Positions 11,180 to 22,925 of a DNA stretch of 64,000 nucleotides are shown here, piece after piece. The position numbers were made by a program, and so were the translations under genes. The stretch comes from Amoebophrya sp. A120 (lineage: Eukaryota > Sar > Dinophyceae > Syndiniales > Amoebophryaceae). Under the pieces are notes generated by a model. It was not told the origin of the DNA, did not search any database, and was given only the letters and a program-made list of their open reading frames with translations. How positions within the stretch are numbered: the first letter of the stretch is position 1; every line of letters begins with the position of its first letter. The stretch covers positions 11,759,105-11,823,104 of the forward strand of contig CAJINV010000003.1 of assembly GCA_905178155.1 (NCBI GenBank). Reading direction: 5' to 3'.

Positions 11180-13106
11180 TTAGCGATCGATGTTGGAGGC
11201 TTGGTAGCTCAAGGGCTGGTCCGCATCATGGTCTGTCACAATCTCGTCCTCCAGAATCGATATCCACCGCAAATATGGCTGGGTCTGGAAGAATACACAA
11301 GTTTCGAATGCAGGTTTTGCAGAAGATACCAGAAGGTTGATGGGCATGCTGGGCGTAGCATCACAGGTTCTACGAGTGCTCTGCGAAGCGTAGTCTGCGA
11401 CACAGAGGTCAAAACTTAGCGTGGCCAGGCTGTTTCTACTGATCGCACATGACACATTTTTGTAAGACTGATCGAGAGCATCACAAGTTTGCACCCTTGC
11501 AGACCAGCACACATATTTGCATTTGATAATCGGCGGCGGGAAGCCAGTGACCGAATGCGACAGCGAGGTCGAGAGCATCATCTGGTCTTGCGCACCGGAA
11601 AAGGCTTGCTGCTGGTACGGGTTGTTTCCTGCGGCAAATTGGCCGTACTGCGAAGTCTGCGGGTACTGGTCGTGAAGCACCGCGGTGGTCGACGTGGTCG
11701 AGTAATCGTAGCTGTACGGTTCGTATGCATTGCAAATCCACGATCTGAGTCCGGAACTTGCGATGCGTCGGTCCTGCAGGGGAAGTAGAGGCATAAGCAC
11801 AAATTTGTCCTGCGCGGGAAGAGGCATAAGACGCACATCATTTTTGGCCATGCTGAAACGGTGAAGACTTCTACAACTCATGCGGGAAATATATTGCGAA
11901 GTGTTTAACAGCAAAACCTCTGACGCTGTCCCTTGCAATCTCTACCTCGATGAGCATCCAAAATCTGCATAACGAACTGCCGCACTCATCCAGACCAAGA
12001 TCACATATTTGCGATGCATACTTCGTTTTGGTGGAACGACGACGCCGAGGCGGAAAACGGGAACAGTTTTTGCTGGTGTGCCCCGACCTGACCGCCAGCT
12101 GAGAACCGCTCCGGCAACCCAAAATCGCAACTGCCCCCGATGAATTCCGTCGGGGAAATTTCGTAGGAGTCCTTCTTCGCCGAGGCCCCGAGCGCCACGG
12201 ACTGGAGAAAGTTGGAGAGGGCTTGCTTCGTGGAGCCCCCCACGATCTGGTCATCCATCTTGTCGACTTGCCGCTGGATCTCCGGCAGCAGCTCCAGTGT
12301 GCTCGTGTTCTTCAAGTCATACTGCGTCTGCGTCGTGGCGTGCATCAAGCGGCCAATCTGCGTCACGAGCCGCTCTCGCTTCTCCTCGCTCGACACCTCC
12401 TGGCCCCCGGTTTCCCGGAGCAGCGCTCCCATGTTCCGCAGCTGAGCCACGAAATCCTCCTGCAGATTGGGCCGCTTGCTAGAGGAAACCTCGAGTTTGG
12501 GGTACCCGACTGAACAAGGAGGGAACGGACATGCACATAGTGCCGGTGAAATATGTCATGGAGGACTGCACTCAAAGTCAAACCATAAAAACGAATCAAT
12601 AGATACCGCAACGATCAGCTGCTACATTTTCGTGTACTATCAAAATATATATGCTAATGCTTCGGCATCATTACAAATACTCTGCCTACCGTCATGGGGC
12701 TCAGGCTTTTCAACTTGGTCACGCGGGTGACTTTCTGCTTCGTCGGCGACCGTGCGTGGTACAGATTGGAGACCCCGCAGAACAGCGGCGCCTGCATTTC
12801 GTGGTAGGAGCTGGCGTTGGGGTCTGTGTGGCCGGTGCTCCATGTCGACAGGTAGCAGTCGTTGATGCCTTCCTTCGGCCCGTTTCGTCGGCCCCGCGAA
12901 GGGGACGTTTTCGGTTGTTTTTCGTTCTGCTTCCGCGGCGGTGGCGAGGACCCGGACTTACTCGCAGTGGTGCTGTTCTTTCCGGTCACCTTGCCCGCGC
13001 TTTGCTTCTGCTTCAGAAGTTGCTTGTTCCGGGCAATCATGTCCGTGGGACCCTGAGCCAGGGACACGGTGCGCGCCAGAGACGGCAACTTGTCCTGCTT
13101 CGTCAT
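11180..13106 (-). CDS. Protein of unknown function, two introners
   Basis: I do not recognise this protein of about 370 residues. Exons are 13106-12690 (ATG at 13106, MTKQDKLPSLARTV), 12459-12021, 11723-11529 and 11260-11180. The first intron (12460-12689) is GT-AG and phase 0, joining SPMT to EDFVAQLRNMG. The two other gaps are family B introners. The N-terminal part is Lys/Gln/Ser-rich and basic. The middle (EEKRERLVTQIGRLMHA, then ELLPEIQRQVDKMDDQ) looks alpha-helical. The C-terminal part is Tyr/Ser/Gln-rich and ends acidic before the TAA. No catalytic motif, signal peptide or membrane span is visible. Confidence 0.6.
11261..11528. mobile_element. Family B introner element
   Basis: Left end TATCCACCGCAAATATGGC, right end CACATATTTGCATTTGATA. 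Duplications ATCGA and ATCGG match at four of five bases. Excision joins GFPPP to ILEDEIV in frame. Confidence 0.88.
11724..12020. mobile_element. Family B introner element
   Basis: Left end TATGCATTGCAAATCCACG, right end CACATATTTGCGATGCATA. Duplications GTTCG and CTTCG match at four of five bases. Excision joins SFHQNE to PYSYDYS in frame. Confidence 0.88.
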
Positions 13107-15074
13107 CTTGTGGATCTATAATTGGCGACTTCCGGACAAGATTTTTACAATCCTACGAACAGCAAGCAAGCGGAGCGGAGGGACCCAGCACTCCAGATCA
13201 GCTCGGGGCGGCCGCGGCTCTAGTACTCAATTAGTACTTCTTTACGCGCCGGCTGCACGTGCCTTCTTGTCTGGTCATCTTCACTGCACGGAAACTTTTT
13301 TCTTCCTGCACACCCAAGCTTCAAGCCGAAGAAGCGTCGCGACAATACTGCACACGACCCGGCACCTATGTATCAGTACATCTTTTTTGATCCGTGCCGT
13401 TTTGTCTGTCTACTACAACTCCACTCCTACACCTGTCGCTCCACCGCTGCGCAGTATTGAACGCTGGGATGAGAGCATTGATTTGAATCAATGCGCGGGG
13501 CATCAATATCAATTTGATGCACCTACGAAAAAAATCCAACCACCACGGACAGTTGCGATTTGATGCCCTAAATCGTGTTTTATTTCTTTGCATACCAGAA
13601 CCATCAAGCTCAATCACATATTCTTGACCACCCTCCGCTCTCATGCTTGTTTACTCGAAACAAAATGCGTACGCCTCGCTTTTGACGAAGCCACTGCAAC
13701 CAGCTTCATTCGTTTCCTCGATTCTGGGCCTCTTGAAGGTAGACGTAGAGGTACAACCTCGTGGTAGTAATAAAACACCTACAGGAGCACCACGATCCGA
13801 TATTGTCCTAAGCCGTTTTGCAAGCACTGGACAGTCCTCACTCAGAACGACGGCGAAAAAGCGACTGCTCCGAGTTCGAGCACCAAGACCAGAGGGCACA
13901 AGAAACTGTTACGTGCAACGTCTGACCAAGGGCACACGAAATACACGGAGAATGCTGCCACTTTGCTTTGCGAAAAGTACGAAAGGACCCCGGTGAAAAC
14001 GACAAACACGAACGACAGTGCTTTCGATCTTGCAGACCGGCGCGATTGTGAGACAGAATCGAGAACAGCAACTCAATTACGACAGGCATACTAGTACAGC
14101 AAGCGCGCCTGGTGCAACCTTCTTCTTCCCAGGCGCTGCTCAGACAGAAAGCAAATGTTTTTTGTTTTTTCCCAAGGATAAAAGGTTCACAGAAGGGTAA
14201 AGACCGTTGGGGTAAGTATTTCGAAATGTGAAATTCGTGGAAAGTTGCAAAACACCAACGCTTTTTCTTTTTTTCATGTCTTTCTCGTTGGGCTTGGGGG
14301 GGGAAGCAGAAAAAGTGATGTTGTACTACGGGTTGGGTAGCCTGTGGAAGTTATGCTGCTACGTTTCATTCGCTTTTCATTCGCTACGTCCGACTGGCAA
14401 GAAATGCGCGGATTGGTTTGTGTCCTAGAAGCGACGTAAAACGAAAAGAATTACGAATCTTCAAAGAAAGATCGCAGCCGAGAAAAAAACAAATGAATAA
14501 AGCAGCCTTCCAATGTTGGGTTGCAACGAGAAGGGGTGAAAAAGCCGACTTGTCTTGGTAAGGAGTGCGATGCGCTTTTTATGTGTTTCTACGGTCCTTT
14601 GTCGACTGCGAGAGGGATACCATCATGCTCTAGAGGCTTCGAAAAAGACGCAGCTGCGTCTCTTCGCGTCTCGTTCGTCGATATAGAAAGATAGATGCAT
14701 TGCTAGGAATCTTACTGTGTGCTGGAAGTGGGTTTTTGGAAAAAAATGAAAAATAAAAGCTAAAATTTGTGACAGAAAAACGCAGTATAATATTGATCAT
14801 GTGCTCGCTGTTGCGAGAGAGAAATGTCATGCAGAGTTGTTGGCTTTAGTGAAATTTGTATGTAAAAATGCAAAATCAAAAAGTGAAGTTGTTGTAGATT
14901 CTTATATATTCAGATCCAGATGCGTCATGATTACTTACTGAGATGAATAGTGCGGCGTTATAATGTACACGCTTCATGTTTTCCTATTGAGTAGATTTAG
15001 CAAGCAAAGTCAGATATCGTGATTTGTTAAGTTATTTGAAAAGAGGAGGCGTCATGTAAAAGTAAAAGCGTGAG
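13107..15074. other. Gene-poor spacer of about 2 kb
   Basis: Several open frames of 60-120 codons occur on both strands here, but none shows domain-like composition, consistent splice signals or an introner boundary. The right half is AT-richer. One TGTCATGCAG motif of the kind found inside the introners lies near 14826. I see no gene or repeat I can support; the spacer should include the promoter side of the gene ending at 13106. Confidence 0.4.
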
Positions 15075-16195
15075 TCACGGGCACATATCTGGGTCCCATC
15101 CGAACGTTTTAAACCAGTAAAATGAACCATCTTGATATTCCTGGCACTCGTCGTTGGTGGTTTGCGGTTGTTGGCACGTTTGTACCAAACTCTTCCAGTC
15201 GTCGCTGCAGCATTTGTCGTAGGAAGTTTTTAATTTTTCGTAATTGGTGTCGCACCATTTCACCGACACAAAGGACGCTTTGTCTCGACACCCACGTGCC
15301 GCACGGAGCCATTCGGGGTCGCACCGAAGACGCAGTTTGGACGGATCGATCGACGGATCGAACGTCGTCGTCCGGTACAGACCAACGTCCGGCCGCAAGA
15401 TGCCCCGCAGGGAATCCACTGCTCCCTCAATTGAATCCACTGCTCCCTCAATTGCCAGAACGCGGTCCTCTGTCATGTTTAAGTTTTCTTCTTGGGCTGG
15501 TCTCGAGGCTAGACACTAGGACAATAAGTAAATCTAAATGAGGTGCGTGAGGGTCGCTCGTGTTTTTATACTTTCACCAGAATCACTACTCTAATACGTC
15601 ACCACTTCATACATGCACCCATTTAAATTCAAAAAAAGCTACCTTCTTGCTGTTCATCATCAGTATCATGAATTCCTAAGAACTTTATATATAGACATAC
15701 GTTTCCAGCTTTGCAGTCGACTTTGCAGTTGACTCCAGTCCGTGTTTCTCTTGTGGTCGACCTCCATCGACTATCAATTGCAAACATGTCTGGGACCGGA
15801 AGGATGCACCACACTTGGCCTTTGGATTTGGAGCTAACGCAAGGAACAAGAAGTGCCGAAGTATGTCTCGCATGAAAAATCAAAAAAGCCACGGCTTTCG
15901 TCCCCAGAAGCGGGCATTTCTCCCGCAGCCTAGGCATGGAAGAGCTTTTGCTCAGAACTTTTTGTTCTCTGCGCGCCTTCCAGACCTTCTGGCAGATCAA
16001 AAAACTGCATGTGCACGACAGATGTGTGCATTCTTCCCGACCCAGACAAATTTGCGGTGCATATCAACGCCGAAGATCCGGCCAACTCACTCCCGCTCCA
16101 TTGGTGGGTTGCGCCCGTCGTCACCTTCTTGTTCTTCTGCGCCGCGAACACCCCCCCCACTGAGGGCGGTAACAGCGGTAAGATTTTTCGCACCC
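15075..16195 (-). CDS. Cys-rich C-terminal protein, 5' end unresolved
   Basis: I do not recognise this gene. The last exon (15508-15075) encodes a Cys-rich tail with nine cysteines in about 80 residues (WCDTNYEKL, DKCCSDDWK, DPDMCP), which resembles a disulfide-bonded module. It also carries a tandem EGAVDSI repeat. An intron (15509-15700) with a GTATGTC donor and CTAG acceptor joins in phase 1 to exon 15771-15701. A family B introner (15772-16063) then separates it from an exon running up to about 16195 (VFAAQKNKKVTT). Excision of the introner leaves the frame open. The opposite strand is also open across the same exon and has a GTAAGA donor-like site at 16174, so strand is less certain here than elsewhere. 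No start codon could be assigned. Confidence 0.4.
15411..15450 (-). repeat. Two-copy tandem repeat in the Cys-rich gene
   Basis: Two adjacent copies of an 18-bp unit (ATCCACTGCTCCCTCAAT on the plus strand) encode EGAVDS twice near the start of the last exon. Confidence 0.75.
15772..16063. mobile_element. Family B introner element
   Basis: Left end TATCAATTGCAAACATGTCT, right end CAGACAAATTTGCGGTGCATA. Duplications TCGAC and TCAAC match at four of five bases. Excision on the minus strand joins GSSAS to MEVDHKR in frame. Confidence 0.87.
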
Positions 16196-17150
16196 TTTGT
16201 CATTTTTTCACGAAAGGGGCAGACAAGGTGTCTACTGGTAAGAAAACCGGCTGTGTGTAGTTTGTGAAACCTTCTGGTGAGAAAACCTCCTGTTCTACTT
16301 TTGGCCGGTTTGGTGGAAACAAAAAAAGCGGGGATCTGTTGCAGTTCGTTGTCTAATGAGGAAGAGGATGAAGAAATATGGTGCAATCTTTTTGTCGACA
16401 AGTTTTGACGTAGTCCACCTACTTATAGGTTTCATTTACGTTTCCACGTGACGTAGAGAAAGAAGAAAACGATTTTTCAGATCACAATACTAACAGCACG
16501 ATTGTTGCGTCACACGATTACGCACGAGAAAGTCTTTCGGTCTTACGACCAAAAGAAGTAATACAAAGCTGCGCGAGCTTTTGCTTTGGTTCCCGCCCAT
16601 CGCACGCACTGCCTTGGTTCTTGCACGATGACGCCACGAAAATTGAACGAACTGCGAAGGTTTGTCAGTATGTCCAGCGGTACTCGTCGTCCATACGAAG
16701 TTCTTATTACACAGGAACACAGGCCGTGATCGGTGAAGTATCCTATCAAAACGCGTGCCCTTCTCCGCGAACAGCACAAAAAAGAAAAAGAAATGCTCGA
16801 TGTCAGACGTCCTTCTAGTGAGTGACGAAAACTATGTTCTCACGGTCACGTGTTGTGTTCTGCACAATCAAAGGTACGTAGTTGCTGAGAACTTTTTTGT
16901 CTTACGCAAACTAGATCTTCACAGCGATGAGGGCGAGGCATGTAGTACATGCAGGACGATGTTCTCGTAGATTATAGTAGCTCCATCCGAAGTACTAACT
17001 GCTGATCCGGTGGAACTATTGAAATGCGTTGGCATTTCATCTTTCTCTAGCGACCTCGACCGCCAGCGAGGCTGCTCAAGAAGCACAAATGAGCAAGCTC
17101 TTCGCTCAAGTTTCTTCAGTAACAGTACGTAAGTGGTCAAACAATTCCCT
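16196..17150. other. Unresolved upstream region of the Cys-rich gene plus spacer
   Basis: The minus strand has repeated acceptor-like tracts (GGTTTTCTTACCAG, GGTTTTCTCACCAG) near 16240-16290, so 5' exons of the Cys-rich gene may lie here. I could not choose among them. From about 16400 to 17150 only short open frames occur and nothing is supported. The NFS1 stop codon lies at 17151. Confidence 0.3.
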
Positions 17151-19143
17151 TCATCCCCACTGCACGTTCACTGCGTTACCTTCTTGATGGAGTTCCCACA
17201 GCGGGCTCATGTCGCGCAGCTTCGTGACCGCAGACACGATCGCGTCAACCGCGTTGTCGATTTCCTCCACGGTTGTGAAGCGACCGATGCCGAACCGCAA
17301 GCTGGTGTGCGCCAGGTCCTCGGACACGCCGAGTGCGCGGAGCACGTAGCTCGGCTCCAAGCTCGCCGACGTGCATGCGGAGCCGGACGAAACGCTGATG
17401 GCCTTGCTCAGCGACATGAGGAGGGACTCCCCCTCAACGCACGCAAAGGACAGGTTCAAGTTACCGGGGTACCGCTCCGACAAACTCCCGTTCAGCTCGA
17501 CCTGTGAGAAGTGAAAAAAATAGGGTGGTAAAAGTTGTGCGTAAAATAATTCTGCATAGAAGAATCTTGCAAATTAGAGGGCAGTCTTTATCCAGAAAGG
17601 TTTTCAACATCACTCACCAACCTATGAGTCGGAGGTAAAAGAGGTGGAGATCACTACCGCTTTTTCTTTTTGCATTGCGAAAATATGCGGGCAGAATTTT
17701 CGACGAGAGTGTTTTTCAAGAAACCCAAATATTTCTCAGAAGTACCGCATCGAGCTGGTCCGTGAGTCGCTTGTGCATGTAATTTGCCAACTGCTCGACG
17801 TGTCGCTTGTCGTTTTCCATTTCGCGCTCCGCGAGGTCGCAGGCGGCCCCCAACCCCACGCACAGGTGGGGCGGCAGGGTGCCGCTGCGGGTCCCGAACT
17901 CCTGCCCGCCGCCGTCGATCTGCGGACGCAGGCGGACGCGGCGCGGGGCGCCCTTCCGCACGTAGAGCGCGCCGATGCCCTTGGGCCCGTAGATTTTGTG
18001 GCCGGAGATGGAGAGCAGATCGATGTTCATTTTGTCCACGTCAATTGGCACCTTCCCGATGGCCTGGGCCGCGTCGGTGTGAAACAGCACGTCGTTTGCG
18101 CGGCAGATTTTTCCGATCTCCGCGATGTTCTGCATGACGCCAATCTCGTTGTTGATGTGCATCACGGACACGATGCCCGTGTCCGGGCGGATCGCGGCGT
18201 GCAGCTGCGCCAGGTCGACCAGCCCGTCCTTGCCCACGGGGAGGTAGGTCACCTCCCAGGGGTCCACCGGGAGCTTGCTCAGCTCGATGCACGAGGCGAG
18301 CACGCACTTGTGCTCGATCTCCGTGGTGATGATGTGTCGCTTCTTCTTCGCGGAGGCCAGGTAGCCCGCGGCGCCCTTGATCGCCAGGTTGTTGCTCTCG
18401 GTGGCGCCGGAGGTGAAGATGATCTCCTTCTTGCCCGGCCGGGCGCCGATCAGCTTCGCGATCTGTTCCCGCGCCCGCTCGGTCGCGGCTTCGGAGTCCC
18501 ACCCGTACGCGTGGGACCGGGAGTGCGGGTTGCCGTACCGCCCGGTCAGGTAGGGAAGCATGGCGTCCAGCACCCGGGGGTCCACGGGCGTGGTGGCCTG
18601 GTAATCCAGGTACGCCGGTCGGTGCGTCTCGTTTAACAGGGGAGATGGGCTGCTGGTCGTGTTAGCTGCTGCAGCAGCAGCTTCGGGGACGGTCGCGGCC
18701 GCTGCGGCGGCCGTGGAAAAGGGATTTACTCTTTGATGTTGGCCGTTATTTGAAGGGTGAAGTAAATGGCTGGCGCCGCTACTGCTGCGCTGAAATGCAG
18801 TGCTCGAGGAGGTCAGTTTTGCTCCTCTTGCTGCTCCAACTAGTCCACTACTGGTGCTCATCATCCTGCTGTGAAAATGAGTTCTCGTTGGCCCTGCTGT
18901 TCCTGTTGCTGCACCAAAAGCAGAATCTCCACGACCCACCAGGGCAACATTATTGCTCGTCGCTGATGCACCACCATTTGCATCTCGTCCGAGGACCTTG
19001 TTTGGATTACTAGTCTGAGAACTGACGTGTCTGCAAGCCGATCCTGCTGCGGCTCCAGAAGACGACAGCAGTCTCCCGGCGGTCGAGCTGGCAGACGAAC
19101 GCCCGCGACCGAGCGCGCTGACTGCTCTGCTTGCGAGGGACAT
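17151..19143 (-). CDS. NFS1: Mitochondrial cysteine desulfurase NFS1 (IscS type)
   Basis: This pyridoxal-phosphate enzyme removes sulfur from L-cysteine as a persulfide for iron-sulfur cluster assembly with ISCU in mitochondria. Exons are 19143-17746 and 17501-17151. The 17502-17745 intron is GT-AG and phase 0, joining QLDA to VELNGS, for about 582 residues. Family motifs are all present: YLDYQATTP at the start of the fold, SGATESNN, the TEIEHK histidine, DAAQAIGK, the PLP lysine in [14 protein letters not shown], and the catalytic cysteine loop SSGSACTS followed by [10 protein letters not shown] and [10 protein letters not shown] long Ser/Ala/Arg-rich leader with almost no acidic residues before the fold fits a mitochondrial transit peptide and makes the protein longer than bacterial IscS. 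ATG 19143 is preferred because the frame upstream runs only into non-ATG codons. No introner interrupts it. Confidence 0.97.
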
Positions 19144-20426
19144 ACTTAGAGGTTGTACTATGAAATGTGTTTTCAAATTGTTCAGGAACAATCTAAAATA
19201 AATCGAAGTATGGAAAAATAGACACTGAGAGAGTCGTTGTGGTAGCAGAAAATCAGGGTCGTTGATTGAATACTCAAAACGAGGAGGTGGGTCGAATAGT
19301 CAAAACGAGTACGAAGTGAAATAGTGTCGCTAGGGTAGACGGAGGTCAGGAGATCTTCGTAAGTAGCAATCGGGTTTGTGATCAAGTCACTGCCACTGGG
19401 AGGAGGATGAAATAAGCAGAGCTATTGGGAAATGCAGCTACTTAGATGAGGTCCGTCTACTTCCGAGTCCTGACTAAGATTCGATTGATGTGAACTTCGC
19501 TAGCCTCCTTCTACTTCGAAAGTAGGTACTTGAGTGCTGAAACGAGGTCTCTATTTATTCGTTTCGAGAGTGAGCAATCTCAATGCCTGCGCCAAAAAAA
19601 AGGACCTCTTCAAACCGAACGTGTCTTTTACCGTTGATACAGATTTTGGATCGGAACGCGCAACAAGTCACGCCGCTCTTAAACTTGTTCTTCTGTTTTT
19701 CTTTTCTCATACAGGTCGTCGAGTAGCTAGTGCAACATTGATTCTGGAACTGAATTCAATAAATCTGAATTTTTTTACCGCTTGCAAAAGCAGATCCCAA
19801 TTGCAGGCCGTTGTCAAAACATATTGCTGACAAAACGTGTCCTTAGATCTCTTTCTTGTTGACGAACTTTGACGTTCCTCGTTGAACACATTCATCTGCG
19901 GCCTCAAATCACGATTCGTAATCAGGCCAAATCAACAAGAAGGCCTTTGCAACGTGATAAAACTTTTGCGATACTGCAACGCTTTATTTTTTATTTCTTC
20001 CTATTTTTCATAATTTTTCTCTTTCTTTCATTCACAAAGCAGCATTTATTTTCTCTACCACACCAGTGCTTAGTACTTGATCCGCTGTTTCGTAGATATC
20101 CACTGCCTTTTCAAACTCCGTCTCTTGCGGCTGCCACACCCCTGCCTTGTAGCTGGTATGCAAGTCGGGCAATTGTTGGTGCCGGCGGCGGGGCATGATT
20201 TAAGATCTTCGCTAGCATAGAAAAAAGCATGTAGTGCTGCTGATGCTCTTTTGAAAGAATCGTTGTTCCTGCGTAGTACTGTACTTATGCAGATGACCAC
20301 AGTTCTTGCATGCACAACCTTGAAGAACCTTGACCCTCTCCAGGACGAGGACAAATATAACTTAGATATTTTGTCGCGCCGTGATAAGTCCTACTGGCTT
20401 CTCGCCGCGTCCGCTGCCACAAAATT
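19144..20426. other. Spacer upstream of NFS1
   Basis: About 1.3 kb with only short open frames. A purine-rich stretch with CAAAACGAG repeated (about 19275-19310) and an AT-rich pyrimidine tract (about 19980-20060) are visible. It separates the NFS1 start from the stop at 20427. I see no gene or mobile element. Confidence 0.4.
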
Positions 20427-21366
20427 CTATTCTATTGCGTACTTTTCAATTTCCTCCTGCACGAGCTCGTCCCGCTCCCTCCTCGACATGCCGCTAGCCC
20501 CGTCGAAGTACGGCAGGATCTCCTTGATAAACGCCAACACGCCCTTCACGCGGTTTGCACTCGGGCAGCACGACGCATTCGCGGCCTGTGCTCCAGGAAG
20601 GAGCAGGAAAGCCTTTCCGCGCAACTCCTTTTTTCCACCGCTTGCTGAGGGGTCGAACGCACTCTGCCCTGTCGCAAAATCCTTCGTGAGCACCACCGCC
20701 GCGCTGTTCACGTCGTCTGTGTTTGGTTTTGATGTTGTATTCTCATCTTCTAGGGTCGAACGCCGATGAACAACATTTCTGAACATACTCAATGAGTTTC
20801 TAGTTTAACAGGGAAACGAGTTATCTGAGCAAGAAAACAGGCGAAGTATAGTACCTTGCTTCGCCACGTGCTTCTCCTCTCCTTTCTCGCAATCGCAGCT
20901 TCTATATGCAATGCAAATACTAGTAGAAGCTTGCATGATTGGGGGAATCGCACAGCACGTCGCATTATAAAACATGACACCCCAAGAACGGTCCTGGAAA
21001 TACAAATAGTACTTTTCTCTCACACACATTTAGAAATTGAAATCCGGATAAGTAAACTAGAGACAGTAATGGTCTGCACGTAATCGCCAAACACACGCCA
21101 AAAATCATATTCGCAGTGCATAGTTCGCACGTGTCCGGTACCGCTTTCGTGGCGAGCGCCATGTCCAGCCAGAGCTCCGCCTTTGGGTTCTCCCACAATT
21201 CTTCGAGAAAGGGGCTGTAGAGTAAATGCGTGCACTTCTGCTCTTCTTGTATAAACGTTTTCGCCGCGCTTTCGCTCTCAAAAACCAAATTCCGTAGCGG
21301 GTTCTCCAGTCCATCGATGCTGGTGCTTCGCGTGGGGTTGGCGGAAATTTCCAACACGAGAAACAT
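20427..21366 (-). CDS. Small protein of unknown function, one decayed introner
   Basis: I do not recognise this protein of about 220 residues. Proposed start is ATG 21366 (MFLVLEISANPTRS), though open sequence continues upstream in two frames to about 21460 and an extra 5' exon is possible. Exons are 21366-21123, 20902-20855 and 20799-20427. The first gap is a decayed family B introner. The second is a 55-bp GT-AG intron (20800-20854) joined in phase 2. The N-terminal part has hydrophobic and acidic segments (ESAAKTFIQEEQK, FLEELWENPKAEL). The C-terminal part has a Ser/Thr-rich linker, two cysteines (ASCCPS) and an acidic helix-like tail ending EEIEKYAIE. No known fold is evident. Confidence 0.5.
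20903..21122. mobile_element. Family B-like introner element, decayed
   Basis: Ends TATATGCAATGCAAATAC and CATATTCGCAGTGCATA are partial mirror images. The flanks (GCTTC, GTTCG) have drifted. Removing the element with five bases leaves DTCE-L-RLRERR in the frame that the next exon uses. Confidence 0.68.
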
Positions 21367-22606
21367 GGCTGCTTGTTGAAGAGCACGACGTAGGTGCAAT
21401 TGTACAGTGGCGCCGTCGCGAGCGCAACAAGTGATGTTGGTGGAGAAGCAACCACTGCTGTTGCAGCAGCTTCTAACCCCTGGACAACGGTCGTCGTGCA
21501 GTAGGTACTACGAGTACGTAGTACTAGTACTTCTTGTGCACCATCTTCCTTTACTCTTCAAGAGCCACGGGAACGGTATCTTGACCGTAGGAAAATGAAT
21601 CAGAATTTTTGCACCACTACAACTCTGACTCTCGTTGCACTCGAAAAAGTGATCAAGGTCGTACTTGATCCCTCCTTGGAGAAAAGAAAAAGACTTTGCT
21701 TTGGCAGGTGCTACTACTATCCAGATCAAAATGAAATAAAATCCAAAGCGAGGGATCACGTGAAGAAGATCTCTTGTAAAAAATGACCTGGACCTTTGTA
21801 AAGGAAACATGTCTATATGTTCTTCCCTCCTGATCGACGTCGCGATGACTAGTACTAAAGTGTGATCTCGTGTCTACCTCTACTCCATCAACTCACTTAG
21901 TTGTTCTACTGCTATACCTGCTGCGCCGCACGCACGGCGTGCCAGTCCATAAAAATTCTCGAAAAGACGGTGGTGCTGCTAAAAAGTACTCACACGGGTG
22001 CAGACTGTATGTAACAGCACAGAGAACTACTTCGAGTTCGGCGAGGACCTGTGGAGCCGTCATTTTTATTTGTGTATCGGTACAGGTATGTTCATGTTGC
22101 TCTGCATGTAGTCGGGGAATTGTACAAGTGCACACATCATACTATGGTAATAATATCCATTGACATGTAGGAGCCGTGCGATGCTGCCGCATGTCCATGT
22201 GCAGGCATTCCTACATGTCTTTTGTCTGCTACACATACTATGGCATTCTTCCTACACCAAGACCAACCATTTTGTGCTATAAAGCAAAGCGTGACCACAA
22301 AAATCCTAATTTTACAAGTCTGTACCGGGAAAATAACTCGATGATTGTCCGTACTGTAACTCAACTCTTATATTCTTGTCAAACAATGTTTGATGTCCAA
22401 AGATGAAACTTGATACTGTAGTCCATTAGCTTTTCCATTTCGATTCATTTCTGATACCAGCAAGCATAACGTCGACGTGTACTGACCAAGTACAACATGA
22501 TTCGGCTCAATGCTGATGGATTATATCCTGTTTTCCTTCGTCCCGGAATTTTTTATCCGGATAGGATACTGTACTGGTATACTTAATCTTCCCGCCGTCC
22601 ACCTCT
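21367..22606. other. Spacer of about 1.2 kb
   Basis: Open frames are short and of non-protein-like composition. Palindromic TACGTAGTACTAGTAC sequence occurs near 21520. The left edge (to about 21460) could belong to the gene at 20427-21366. I see no mobile element until the family A introner at 22612. Confidence 0.35.
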
Positions 22607-22611
22607 CTGCC

Positions 22612-22916
22612 TATTACAATGAAAAGTGCCCCCACCCCCGAATTCGCAAAAGTTTCTCATGCAAAGTTTCCAAATGAAAGGTTTTTGTCTTGCATGAAAG
22701 GAGCGCAAGCATTTCTGATGCAGAATCTAGGTGCGCAAGGTATCTGTTGCATCAGGGATCCGCCTGTTGTTGGGCTCCTTTGCATCACAAATTTTCGCTA
22801 TTCAGCATGGGAAATTTGTGATGCTGATAGATGCAAGAGGGCGAGTGTTTCATTTGGAAAGGTTTGCAATACAAATCCTTTCAAGTTCGGGGGTGGGGGC
22901 ATTTTTCCTTACGATA
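22612..22916. mobile_element. Family A introner element just downstream of a stop codon
   Basis: Starts TATTACAATGAAAAGTGCCC and ends with a mirrored GGGGGCATTTTTCCTTACGATA. The duplication CTGCC is perfect (22607-22611, 22917-22921). Unlike the other copies it lies outside coding sequence, nine bases past the TGA at 22926-22928. Confidence 0.9.
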
Positions 22917-22925
22917 CTGCCGCAC

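Noticed and set aside
17644-18636. A 330-codon plus-strand frame over NFS1.
   Set aside because: It is the antisense shadow of the NFS1 coding exon, with no family resemblance.
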